A stretch of DNA of 64,000 nt from Labyrinthula sp. Ha. Taxonomy: Eukaryota > Sar > Bigyra > Labyrinthulida > Labyrinthulaceae. The position numbers and the translations under genes are program-made. The stretch is from positions 1,984,001 to 2,048,000 of the forward strand of contig JAALGZ010000004.1 in NCBI GenBank assembly GCA_015227615.1, read 5' to 3'. Under the pieces are notes generated by a model. That model did not search any database and had not been told where the DNA came from. It worked only from the letters and a program-made list of their open reading frames with translations. Position 1 is the stretch's first letter. Every line of letters starts with the position of its first letter. Of this stretch, positions 34,547-44,747 are shown piece by piece.

Positions 34547-37360
34547 TCAAAAATACAAGTTAAGCTCAATGCCATTACCCTGCATTAAGTCGATCAACTG
34601 AAAACACTTTCCAAAGAACTCAGCAATGTTCACTTCCCCAGGTGCTCTTAACCCAATTTTTCTAGCCGCTTCAAACAACACAACACTGACCTGAAACTGT
34701 GTCGAAACAATTATTCGACAATAATCTGCACTTAAAAGAGGTTCATCAAATACATCAGTTGGTTGCAGAATATGGACAAATCTAAGACAAATGAGGGCAA
34801 ACATCTCAACCGTAATGCGTGTAGCAGAACTCATAAACCAATAAAATTGCTTTGGTACAATAATACTTGCACTGTTAGCACTTAGTGAGTGACTGGGAAG
34901 AGCACTTGGAATCCAATAATTTTGTATCATATGTCTTGAATACGTTTGTTTTACAAGTATTGAGAAATGAAGACAAAGCATCAGAAAAAACTTCTTTTCT
35001 TGAGAATTGTATTGCTTCAGCAAATCGTCGAATAGAACTTGGGAAAGTATTCCCGTTCCAATTAGCTGTCTATAATCACTATAATTCTTAACTGAGACTT
35101 TTAAATGTTGTTTGTGTAAATCTGGGTCATTGATAAGCATACTTAAAGCTTTTGCCAACCAGCTAGGTGAAAGAATAATAAAGGTTGACTGTTCATCTAA
35201 TCCCGGAATATCTCTATAATACATAATTATCCCAATTTTTTTGAAAATGGAAAGCATCTCGAGAATTTCTCTACTATTGAATCCGCACTTTGAGCCTCTA
35301 TCTATAAAGTTATGTAAACTTAAGTGCGTGAGTTCAACTTGAAGGTTATTCATAAAAACAATTGCGGCAAACTTCACAGATGGATGTTGTTTAAGCAACC
35401 CAAAACCACCATAGAAAGCTTTTTGAATAGCAATCCTTAAAGTCGCAGCTTGAGCTGACTGTGGACTATCGGAGTCCTCTAAGGGATAAAACAGGTGTGT
35501 GTATTTGTTAGAAAACCCGTTCGAATCCATAACTACAATATTCTCTCTCAAAATTAATTCATTATCAAGCTTCTTTAGGATTGAGTTGATTTTATTAGAG
35601 ATAGTGATATATGCGAAAGTTCCTATTTTCTGTAAACACCTTCTCCAATGAGTACCAACAAATATAACAGGAACTCCATCCATATGCTTTATAACACTGT
35701 TACACCAGAACTCAAATGCTACTAACTGCTTAGAGCCAAATTTTGATGCATTAAAAACAATAAGAAAAGCACTGAAAGAAGTCATAAAAAGGGAATGTAG
35801 GGCGTAGAAACAAGTTTGACCTCCAAAGTCGCATATTTGAACTTTTGTACCTATTTCTGATGAGATATTTCCTCCAGCCATGTTTCTTATAAAAAGCTTA
35901 CTGCTAGCTAAATCTTCGATCAACTCCGTCTCAAAAGAAAACTTGAAACGTTTTGAAGGATATTTATCAAATAATTGTTGACCACTATAAAAAGAATGTT
36001 CAACTCTTTCCATTAGAAGCCCATATCTTGAAACCACACTAAAATCACCTAATCTAAAAATATATTTTAAATCGAGGAAAGGTGTCGACATTTGATTCCG
36101 GCTAAAAGGAAAGTAGGTTAGTGTCTTAAGCGTAGAGGTTTTGCCACTTCTTCCATCACCTAGAAAAACTAACCTGCATTCGTTCAAAGGTTTGTCAACC
36201 ATATAGTTCTTAAGAAGGTTTTTCCTAGTAATGCTCTTAATTCTACTGATAAGAAAACGCTGAAATAGAAAAATATCTCGAGTTATTGAAAAATAATATA
36301 ACTTTCGATGAGCTTCTACTATTGGCTTCAAGATTCGAAAATCTGATGCATCCAGTTGAGAGAACCCTGGAAAAACTCTGTATATAAAAAGAAATATAAA
36401 ATGTACGAAAAGAAATTAAGCTTTGTGTTTGTAATCAGGAGTTGTAACAATAGGTGGATTACATTTCGACTATAGGAGTTGTCTTTTGGTTGCATAAATG
36501 GTACAGTTTCCTTCACACTTGAAATTATAAAGTAAAAACATGTACCTGATACGCTGTAAGTTTAGGCACCTAGATAGTCCTTCAAGCGCTTGTATAAAGT
36601 GATTCTCATTCATACCATTTGAATTAAAACTAAGTTATTTTGAAGAACAAACTATACGTAACATGAGAAAGGTTTGGAGCACAGATTGCAAAGTATTTTA
36701 TCCAGCTTGTACATGAAGGTGATCCATTGGAGAAATATAGTTTTTTTAAGTATAAGTATCTAAACAAAAAAAATAAAATATTTGAGTACGTTGGTTGCAG
36801 ACTTATATCTATTTTGACATCGCCCTTAACACTATAAAAATCAACGGAAAAACTCTGGAAACTAGGTGAAGAAAGGAATAAAATATTACGATAGAGATGA
36901 CAGTTTCTGATGTTTTTGAAGGTAGCTTATCAGTTCCGGTGAGAGATTTCTCAAATCAAATTTTCGAAATCTAGCGTAAATATAAAAAATAGCGATACAA
37001 TAGTCGGTTGGTAACAGAATCAAGTTCACTTGCTTTGGTCAAAGCCTTGAACGCTGGGTTCGTACTTATATCCCAACTTCCAAATCTATAAATAAGAAGG
37101 ATTGCACTTTTTACCCTATCAGTTCTTTCGTTGAATTCTGATTGCGGCCATAATCCAATACAATATCAATCTTTCTTGGTTGGCGAACAATTTCTCCTGG
37201 AGAGTAACCAAGGTTAGGCATTCTGTCTACCATATGATTTCTCTCGTCTAAAGTAAAAACTCAAATAAGGAATACCACGCCTATTTTTTTGCATAGCAAG
37301 TTTTCTCTGCAAATATTGATTCATCAAGGGTGTAACTTTTCCCAAGGCATATGTCTCCAT
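34547..37360 (-). CDS. LRR-Roc-COR (ROCO) GTPase, nine exons with tiny introns
   Basis: The CDS is complement(join(34547..36377,36407..36517,36546..36629,36658..36759,36790..36861,36890..36970,36999..37085,37115..37247,37276..37360)), 861 residues. The start ATG at 37360 has an in-frame upstream TAA. Residues of about 70-290 are leucine-rich repeats (FDLRNLSPELISYLQKHQKL; IQALEGLSRCLNLQRI). The Roc GTPase follows: P-loop GDGRSGKTS at 325-333, DFGGQ at 435-439, and VGTH at about 492, where the G4 NKxD motif would normally be. A COR domain lies at about 560-760 (FIILSPSWLAKALSMLI). No kinase follows, unlike LRRK or Dictyostelium kinases. ROCO proteins dimerise through COR and act in signalling. 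Exons 3-8 are 87, 81, 72, 102, 84 and 111 nt with phase-2 boundaries. The 30-nt intron 36760-36789 has no stop in frame, so it may be retained or not be an intron. Confidence 0.88.
36378..37275 (-). other. Eight ultra-short introns (28-30 nt) of the ROCO gene
   Basis: Introns in transcript order: 37248-37275 (28), 37086-37114 (29), 36971-36998 (28), 36862-36889 (28), 36760-36789 (30), 36630-36657 (28), 36518-36545 (28), 36378-36406 (29). All begin GTA and end AG. The interiors are T-rich, with no TACTAAC-type branch site. The first is phase 1 and the other seven are phase 2. All are inferred from frame and from the continuity of the leucine-rich repeats. Confidence 0.82.
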
Positions 37361-40300
37361 CTTTTAACCTCACTCTATCAGTTTCTTTGGAGTGGAGATG
37401 TCCCTAGATAGAACTTGTAAGAGAATAGTTACTAATACCAGTTAGTCAATAGTATTATAGATTTTCAAAGTGTGTTCAAAAAGTAATTACAACAAACTAA
37501 GTTTTTGAGCAATAAGATAAAAGCCACGTATCAAGCTAAGAGCTTTGTGTAATGTGTGATAAAAATAGTAAACCGTTTCTTAATCGCTTGAAATTGAATT
37601 ATTCACTAGAATAAGGAAATAAGATGATTGATAGCAGTATAATAAAATTATTGATAGAGAAGTAATAATTTTCGTGAATAATTAAAGGGTACAGTCGAGA
37701 ACAATTCTATGCTATGGAAAGTTTGTATTTCTTTCACCAATTGCGGACCAGGATTTTTCACTGTAGTTTTTCATACCACATAATCTGATTGGTGGAATCC
37801 AATTTTGGGCAACGCAATATCACAAAGATATTTGAACGAACCTTCGAACATATATATACGTAACGATTCAAACAAAGGACACTAGAACACAAAAACTTAA
37901 TAGAAAACAAGAATACACTTAGATTGGAGTTGGATCTTTCAGGGAGCTATCTCATCTGATAAAATAATGGAGAAAATAATAAATTAGGCCCCAGGATGTC
38001 TTAGCGTGTCAAAGAAGGGTTATCGCTAGTTCTCGAAGGATGGTGCACAGTGTAGATTTAGTTAAGAAAAAGAAAGCTCAATCGGTCTAAGATTAGATGC
38101 AGAAGTAGCAAAAGTCGCCCCTTTGAAGTAAAACATAAGTTTTATTTGGCAATAATTATCTACATTTTCGTGGTAACCTAAGAAACCTTAGACATGAGGT
38201 TTGAATTGGTGTGAATGTGGAAAAACATGTCTCAGAGCTCGCTGATGATCAAAATTGATTTATTTTAACCCTTGGTAGAGCAGAAAAAATACTATTAACA
38301 AATAAATTGATTTTCCTAGAGAATTTCTAATATTTTCTCTGACAAAGAATTCATTAGAAGGGAGATGAACTAGAGTAAAGGCGTAATAGAAGATACAGGT
38401 GATGGACAGATGGAATATTTAGTGCAATTTGGTGAAAGATGTGTGGTCAGAGGTGAAATTTTAAGAGTTTATTTCAACAAAACTACGAAAGCTTGAGCAC
38501 AACTAAAAAGATTGAGCTTTGAAGGAAGTATCCAGAAACATATTCCCGATATCAATTACAACTATACTCAAATAGAAACAGTACACGACATTTCGTGTTG
38601 TAAGATGGTTATTTTTTTTTCATGTAAGTGTGGATTGTTTTATGAACACACTTTTTGGTTGTACTCGTATGGACACCGAGAAGGACCCAAATGCTATTAA
38701 GTGCCTCATGATACTTAGCTTGGGAAATGAAAAAATGTTTATGAGCGGATGGATCGTAATCTCTTGCCCAAAATGATTAAAACTACATCTGTTTCCTGCG
38801 CAGTTGATTAAGCATGCTTTAGCCCCTCTTTGATGTCACCCCAAGCCTTTATTTGCGAAGAATGTAGCTACATTTTCCGAATTGCACATAAGGAGATATT
38901 TGAAACTTTTATACCTCATTCAAGTCTAATTCCCTTGCTTAAAGCCTTTGAACAAAGTTTATCAACAGTACCCAATAGAGTTTCCTGAAGAAACAATGAA
39001 CGAGAAAACTACCATGTGCTGAAGATTGAATCAAAATATTGAACTTCTTCAAGCAAAATCATTTAGCGAGCAAAATTCATGAACACTATATTTAAAGCTA
39101 AGGGAAGGGCTTGAAAAATCCCAAAGAAAGTGAACTTTCGATGCAGTGATAACCTTTCACAACGATTTTGTAAAAGGTATGAACTAAAAATGACACGTAT
39201 GTATAGAACCCTGATTCGTGAAGGTGCACCCATATCAGATGAACTACTTCAATGTTCTCAGTAACAAATTTGTGAAGTTTATAATTGTCGTATCCAAGTA
39301 GAAACATCTGAAACTGATTAAGATTTTTTTGGAAAGGTAAAACAAATATATTCTCAACTTTCTTGAGAAAAGTACAAATACTGTTGCAATATGTTGATAC
39401 ACTTTTTAGAGAAATGTTTATTTTCCCTTCGAATATTTTGACAGAATATTTATTGAGAAACCTTGGTCTATATTTGAGAAAATATTTTCTTCTGGAAGAT
39501 TAAATTATCAAAACCTCCCTTTGCATAATAAAGACGTAGGAACCTTGGTAGGCTTCCTCTCTCAATATCTAACGTGAGGGAGCTCAAGGGCCACATTCAA
39601 GACTAAACAAACTTAAAATCTCCAAATAAATCTCCTTCAAAAGACTCAAGTATAATGTTGGAATACAGATTACTTAGCAACAATGCTTCTTTTTCCAATA
39701 AAAGATTGAAAAAGATGTTTACTGCAGCCCGAATGAGGCAAAATTCTTTAAGACAAAGTCAAGATGATGCATTTAAAAGTTTCATGCTCCAGAAAAAGAT
39801 TTCTCACAAGAACCAGCATTGAGTATACATTCGGCGCTCAAAAGATAAAAATCAAGCGAGAAGCTGAAGAAAATTCTTGGCACTTAATCTTCAGCTATTA
39901 AACTTTAGCAAATATTTTCTACCTTCAACCTGTGGCTTTCTATTCTTCAACTTTTCCCCTTACTACAGCTACTAATCTTGGTCCTAGACCGTAACCTTTT
40001 TTCAAATCCCACTCTCTAGCACCCTAACTCTACTTGGGCATATATTCTGAATACGTATTCGTTATCAGTGATACTCTGCCTTGTATATAAGCCAAAGGGA
40101 AAACCTTTCATATTTGCTCTATCCAAACCTTTAACTTTAAACCCTTGGTATTGTAAACTTAGGATTTGCTTGAAATCGCTATTGAGCATTATTCTTCTAT
40201 TCATTATAATCCAATAGCCAACAGCGGATTGAATAGAATATTGTCTTGAGATTTATCTCTGACAGAGGTCCTACATTATCTTCATGAAAACCTTGATATC

Positions 40301-41114
40301 TAAAGCCTTGGCTTTATTAACTTCGGATCTCCTTGAATTTTTTTTAGAATGTTATTCTTGTACGCCATATATTTTGATTAATAACAACAGATTGGTAGAG
40401 TCTTTTCGTGAGCTTTATCTTATGCAGGAGTTATTTTCTTAAATTTACTTCTGCGAAAGACAGGGACTAAACCTGGGCGTTTAGTTGAGTTGAAGCCGTG
40501 ATACATTGATACTATCGATTACCTATCATAAAACACAAAATATTCATATAATTCTATATAATTGATGAAAGTTTGGAATATTTACTTTGTACCTCTTTAC
40601 TTTTAAGTAATCTTCATTCATCTTTTCACAATAATCCTTTCTACTGAATATTACTTTGGATTTGGACTTTCACAATTTTTATTTTGGGAAATTCGAAAGG
40701 ACAATAAATATATTGGTCTGAAATAGGCTGAAGTGAAAAAAAGTGATTCCTAAAGTATGGAATTGTAGATTTTGGGAAATCACACGTATCTATCTAATCA
40801 GTAGTAGGCACGACTCTCGTTAGTTTAATAACGTTAACCTAACGATAAGAAACCGTTGAGAAAACTATGTGTAACTCAAAATGGATTATTTTGCTAACGT
40901 TATTTTATTAACGATACCTGTGCCAAAGAAGGAATATTTGATTCCAGAATCAAGAAACCCCATCAAATTTTAGAAGCATTGTCGGGAAAGTAGATCAAGA
41001 ATAATTCCAACAGACCAAGGAGTATTTTAAATACAATTATAAAGTTTTATCCAAATCAAAAGCTGGATAATAGAAAATTAACTTGAATCTTTGAAGTGGG
41101 GTTCTTTTCTAAAC
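37361..41114. other. Gene-poor AT-rich spacer (3.8 kb)
   Basis: No supportable gene. Open frames of about 60-70 codons occur on both strands without family resemblance. No RNA gene or mobile element is recognised. Confidence 0.55.
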
Positions 41115-42128
41115 ATGGAAACAACAGTAGAGGAACTGTTTGGGTCATCGGCTTATGTTGCGAATAAAATCGTATATATTAGCTATGAGCAAAATAATTT
41201 GGATCTAACATCATCGGCTTATGTTGCGAATAAAATCGAATATATTAGCGATGAGGAAAATAATTTGGATCTAACATCATCACCTAGTATTTATTTGGCT
41301 AAAAATGTGAATGGCTTGGTGCTAAATGTTCCTTCTAAGCAATTTTCATCTGATAACTTGAGATCCCTTGAAACACTTCTGAGATTGGCTAAGATAAGGG
41401 AAATTGGGCTAAAATATATGAATCTTCAAGATGCTACCAAAATAAAACTTCTTAGTATTCTATCAACAGTAACTTCCAGAATCACAGTTCTCTCATTCAG
41501 CGGAGGTAATGTTTTTAGCAACAGAAAAGAAACGAAGCAGATGGAACCTCTCTTAGGACTGAATGGAATAGAACAATTGCAATTTGTAGCACTTGACCTT
41601 TGTAAGGAGTTTCATAAAAGTTTTCGTGTTGAAACATTTACAGAGGCTACAAGACTTAGTGTTCGGGAGTGCTCAACTACCATGTTTTTGTTTCATGAGA
41701 TAGATCTACTTCCAGCTTTGTCAAATCTTACTGATCTTTCCCTGTCATTTACTGCAAACACTATTGTAGATACTAATTCGTTGTTTACACTTTCGAAATC
41801 TCGCGTTGTCAGAGATTTGAAGGTTTTTAAGTTAAGCCTTTCACCTGCAACTCCAGACAGTCTATTAAGTTACAATGGGTTTGTGATGTACTCTTACTGC
41901 TCACTAGTTTCTAACATGCATAATCCCACTTCACTTTTTCTAGGTTACTTTTCCTTGGATTATGTACAAGAAGCTTCAAGTGTACTTACAGAGTTAATTG
42001 GTTTGAATGATTCCTTGAAAGACGGTTCGTTTATGATAAAGCCAAAGCGCATGGCTGCTATCACAGCTTTTGCTCAAAAGGCAAAAATTTGTAAAAAGTT
42101 TGCTAAGGGTAAGCTAGACTTAGGATAA
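41115..42128 (+). CDS. Leucine-rich-repeat-like protein with an N-terminal 22-residue tandem duplication
   Basis: Single exon of 337 residues, starting at METTVEELFG (ATG at 41115). Residues 11-32 and 33-54 are a direct repeat (SSAYVANKIVYIS... and SSAYVANKIEYIS...). The rest has irregular leucine-rich repeats: LRSLETLLRLAKIREIGLKY, SRITVLSFSGGN, LNGIEQLQFVALDL, LPALSNLTDLSLSF, VRDLKVFKLSLS. The C-terminus is basic (KAKICKKFAKGK). There is no signal peptide or membrane span. It could be a distant relative of the LRR half of the ROCO gene 4 kb away, but I see no catalytic domain. Function unknown. Confidence 0.8.
   Translation: METTVEELFGSSAYVANKIVYISYEQNNLDLTSSAYVANKIEYISDEENNLDLTSSPSIYLAKNVNGLVLNVPSKQFSSDNLRSLETLLRLAKIREIGLKYMNLQDATKIKLLSILSTVTSRITVLSFSGGNVFSNRKETKQMEPLLGLNGIEQLQFVALDLCKEFHKSFRVETFTEATRLSVRECSTTMFLFHEIDLLPALSNLTDLSLSFTANTIVDTNSLFTLSKSRVVRDLKVFKLSLSPATPDSLLSYNGFVMYSYCSLVSNMHNPTSLFLGYFSLDYVQEASSVLTELIGLNDSLKDGSFMIKPKRMAAITAFAQKAKICKKFAKGKLDLG
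41145..41276 (+). repeat. 66-nt tandem duplication inside the LRR-like gene
   Basis: Two adjacent 66-base units, 41145-41210 and 41211-41276, differ at three bases. Each unit encodes 22 residues, so the frame is kept. A third partial start (TCATC) follows. Confidence 0.95.
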
Positions 42129-43238
42129 AATGTTTCATATAATATCCTTGTTTCATAAATTCGTTTCACTTTAACAAGTAATATTTATTGGAATTATGAT
42201 TCTTCTGCCAGGCTACGACCACAGTGTTTGTTTTGGCTATAGAGGCCAATCTTAACTTATTTCTACTCTCTCCTGCAGGGTTGATAAATTAAGTTATTTC
42301 CTTCCTAGTTTCAATTATGCGAGTTTGACTGTGAAGTGGGTTCTTGTTTCTAGAAAAGGAAGTGAACCTTATGACCTTTGAGTACCTAATGTGGAGAAAT
42401 ACTTTAATAGCAGTTGTTTTTTCTTGCACATAGAGATTGTGCTGATAGATAACTTGCTTGAACCATTCTACAGCACTGAAAGAGCACTGAAAGAGCACTT
42501 TCTACTCTAGAAGTATCATTTTCGTACATATTGTTGTATTCAATGGTAGGGGAGAAATATGTTAAGTGTGTAAATGTTAGAAGGCAATAAAAACTTGAAT
42601 TGGGTAATAGGTTAAACAAATCAGCATCCAAGACGATCTCAGCTTAAGATTATCTAAAGCTACCTTAGAACAAGGGATAAAACCATGACGCAACTAGCAA
42701 ACGAGACAAATGGCTCTTTAGTACTTAAAGATTCTGTGGGATCTTTCGTTTTAAGAGCTTTACAATGGAGGTGTTTTGTTTAAGACTGGTTTATCGTAAC
42801 TTACCTAGCGAAACTGAAAGAGAGAGTTTAAGCTTAAAAACTCAATACTGCTTACTGCAAAGGAAATAATCTTTAAGTTCGATCTTGTACCTAGAGGCAA
42901 TGTCATTTTCCTTGGACAAGGAAGGGATAGATAGATAGAAACACCGTGCTCTGGATTCAAAGGTTGTTATGAAGTGGCAGTCTTAGGCAAATTGAGCCTC
43001 TTAGCATGATGGAAAACAAATGCGTATCTATGTTGCGATTCTACCAAGAAATATTTTGTTTATTACAAACTGCTCAAATAAATACCTTCTTTCCGTTCTT
43101 TAGTAGAAACAGCTATTAGGTTTCAAAGCGAATTGTCTTAACTTTCTGGTGTCAACTTACAGCTTGAACAAGAATATATAATTTGCCATAGGCTTTAGAG
43201 TAAACATTACTGGGAAGAGAAAACTTACAAACACTTTT
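42129..43238. other. Intergenic region (1.1 kb)
   Basis: No supportable gene. An 11-base word (AGCACTGAAAG) occurs twice in tandem near 42472. The rest is unremarkable AT-rich DNA. Confidence 0.55.
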
Positions 43239-44030
43239 CTATTGAGTTTGTTTTAAATTAAAATCTCGAGCAAAGCTGACAGAGTATCTTAAGTCTTCAC
43301 TTTCCCCAATATTTTCTAACTGTGTGTGGTGTAGCCATTTACTTGTATTTAACGCTATGAAATCCCCATGTTGGATACAAAATCTTAAAGGTTCGTCGCT
43401 CTCTTTCTTCCTGAGATACCATGTTTTACTGCCAATTAATTGATAGTGCCAAGTTCCAGAGAACTGAAGAAAATCTGTATGTTCTTCTCTTCCTTCAATA
43501 GTTCTTGCTTTCTTGGAATAGCCAAAGAATAACCAAAAACTATCATCCGGGTAGCTGAATTTACTAAAATTATTTGGTTGAAAAATCGATGCTATCAAAG
43601 ACGTTTTATGGTCTATCAGGCTCATGAACTTCTGAAGGAGAGTGTTTCCACATTGGACAACACTGGAAACATAGAACCCTCCAAGTTTCCCTTTAGACCA
43701 TGCGTTCAAGAAATCATCAAAGTTTGAGACTTCATAATCTTCATCCACCACAAGAGAATCGCTTTCTGAGTGGAAACCTGTTGCAAATGCTTCCTTTTCT
43801 TGATTAATCAAAGCTATAATGCTTTCAAAAAAATTCTTTGCTGGACTGAATTCGTTTCGCTTCCTTTTCTTGGCATATTCCTGAATTTTATAGCTAAGAC
43901 CAATTCCTCTTATAACTATGATTTCTTTTTTTTCAAACATCTCTATTATATCAGTTTCATTCTTTAAATCATCGACGTTTATGTCAAAACTAAACCGTTT
44001 AATGTTCTTCATAGTGGCGAAAACGGACAT
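43239..44030 (-). CDS. Fe(II)/2-oxoglutarate-dependent oxygenase, JmjC/cupin-like
   Basis: 263 residues. The start ATG at 44030 directly follows an in-frame TGA; Met7 is a possible alternative. The C-terminal half has the double-stranded beta-helix facial triad: His184 and Asp186 in REEHTDFLQFSGTWHYQLIG, and His234 or His235 in NTSKWLHHTQLEN. Arg249 in LRYSVSFARDF suits binding of the 2-oxoglutarate carboxylate. GSKTWYLR and HGDFIALNT between them are typical of JmjC-type hydroxylases. Such enzymes hydroxylate or demethylate proteins, nucleic acids or small molecules; the substrate cannot be told from the sequence. There is no signal peptide. The next gene starts on the other strand 6 bases away. 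Confidence 0.85.
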   Translation of the reverse strand: MSVFATMKNIKRFSFDINVDDLKNETDIIEMFEKKEIIVIRGIGLSYKIQEYAKKRKRNEFSPAKNFFESIIALINQEKEAFATGFHSESDSLVVDEDYEVSNFDDFLNAWSKGKLGGFYVSSVVQCGNTLLQKFMSLIDHKTSLIASIFQPNNFSKFSYPDDSFWLFFGYSKKARTIEGREEHTDFLQFSGTWHYQLIGSKTWYLRKKESDEPLRFCIQHGDFIALNTSKWLHHTQLENIGESEDLRYSVSFARDFNLKQTQ

Positions 44031-44036
44031 TCATGT

Positions 44037-44558
44037 ATGAATGACGAAGAAGAGATTCCATTGCTGAAAGAAACAGAATACAATAGATTTCCGGCACAGA
44101 CTCTCCCTATCCCATATATTTGTCTTCCACCTGCTCAGTCAAAAAATAATATTTCGTTTAGTTACTCTAGACTGTTCTGGTTGGCTTTCAAAGGCTTCTT
44201 GGTTGGAATTATCGTGTTTCAAGTTAGCTTCTTGTTGTTCCTTGAGGAAGGACTGCTGAAAATTGAAAAGGATAAAGATAGAGCCTTTTTTAACATATTT
44301 ATTTCGCTAATTTTTTATATAAGTGTTTTTGCGAGAACGTTTTTAGGAGAACTCTTTGAGTTTGTTCTTACCTATACGAGGAGATTATTGCATCCGCTTT
44401 TCCTTCAAATTGCTGAGTACGCGTTTGTTAGAAGGAAAATTATCTATTATACTCTTGGTTACTTACTTCTGTTTTCTCTACTTTTAATTATATTCTTCAA
44501 TTATGAACTCCCACCTGTAAACGAATTCAACAAGACGCTTTTTAAATTTCACACTTGA
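44037..44558 (+). CDS. Small multi-pass membrane protein of unknown function
   Basis: 173 residues starting at the ATG at 44037. It has an acidic, Pro-containing cytosol-like N-terminus (about 1-45) and then three hydrophobic segments: about 47-72 (LFWLAFKGFLVGIIVF), 85-105 (FFNIFISLIFYISVFA) and 136-156 (LGYLLLFSLLLIIFF). No family is recognised. The start codon is 6 bases from that of the divergent oxygenase, so the two must share a promoter and have overlapping or very short 5' UTRs. The secreted kelch/P-domain gene follows on the same strand after 189 bases. Confidence 0.75.
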   Translation: MNDEEEIPLLKETEYNRFPAQTLPIPYICLPPAQSKNNISFSYSRLFWLAFKGFLVGIIVFQVSFLLFLEEGLLKIEKDKDRAFFNIFISLIFYISVFARTFLGELFEFVLTYTRRLLHPLFLQIAEYAFVRRKIIYYTLGYLLLFSLLLIIFFNYELPPVNEFNKTLFKFHT

Positions 44559-44747
44559 ATCCAAATTAACCCTGAAGACTTTCCCCAGAGCTGTCACCCT
44601 TTGCAAGGAGAAAGCCTTCCTCTGCCTATAACAACAAAGAAACTTCGAAATATATACTCACAGTTTGACTTTATAAAGGAAATTTCTCTTCCTTTTAGTT
44701 ATAACAAACCCCTGGAATTGCTCAAGTTAACCGTTAAGGTAAGAAAA

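Noticed and set aside
36328-36516. A 62-codon minus-strand open frame upstream of the Roc domain
   Set aside because: It is ROCO exon 8 read through intron 8 into exon 9 in the wrong frame; splicing explains it better.
44730-44747. A consensus splice donor (AAGGTAAGA) just before the start codon of the kelch/P-domain gene
   Set aside because: A good signal peptide begins at the ATG directly downstream, and no matching acceptor with a better protein was found.
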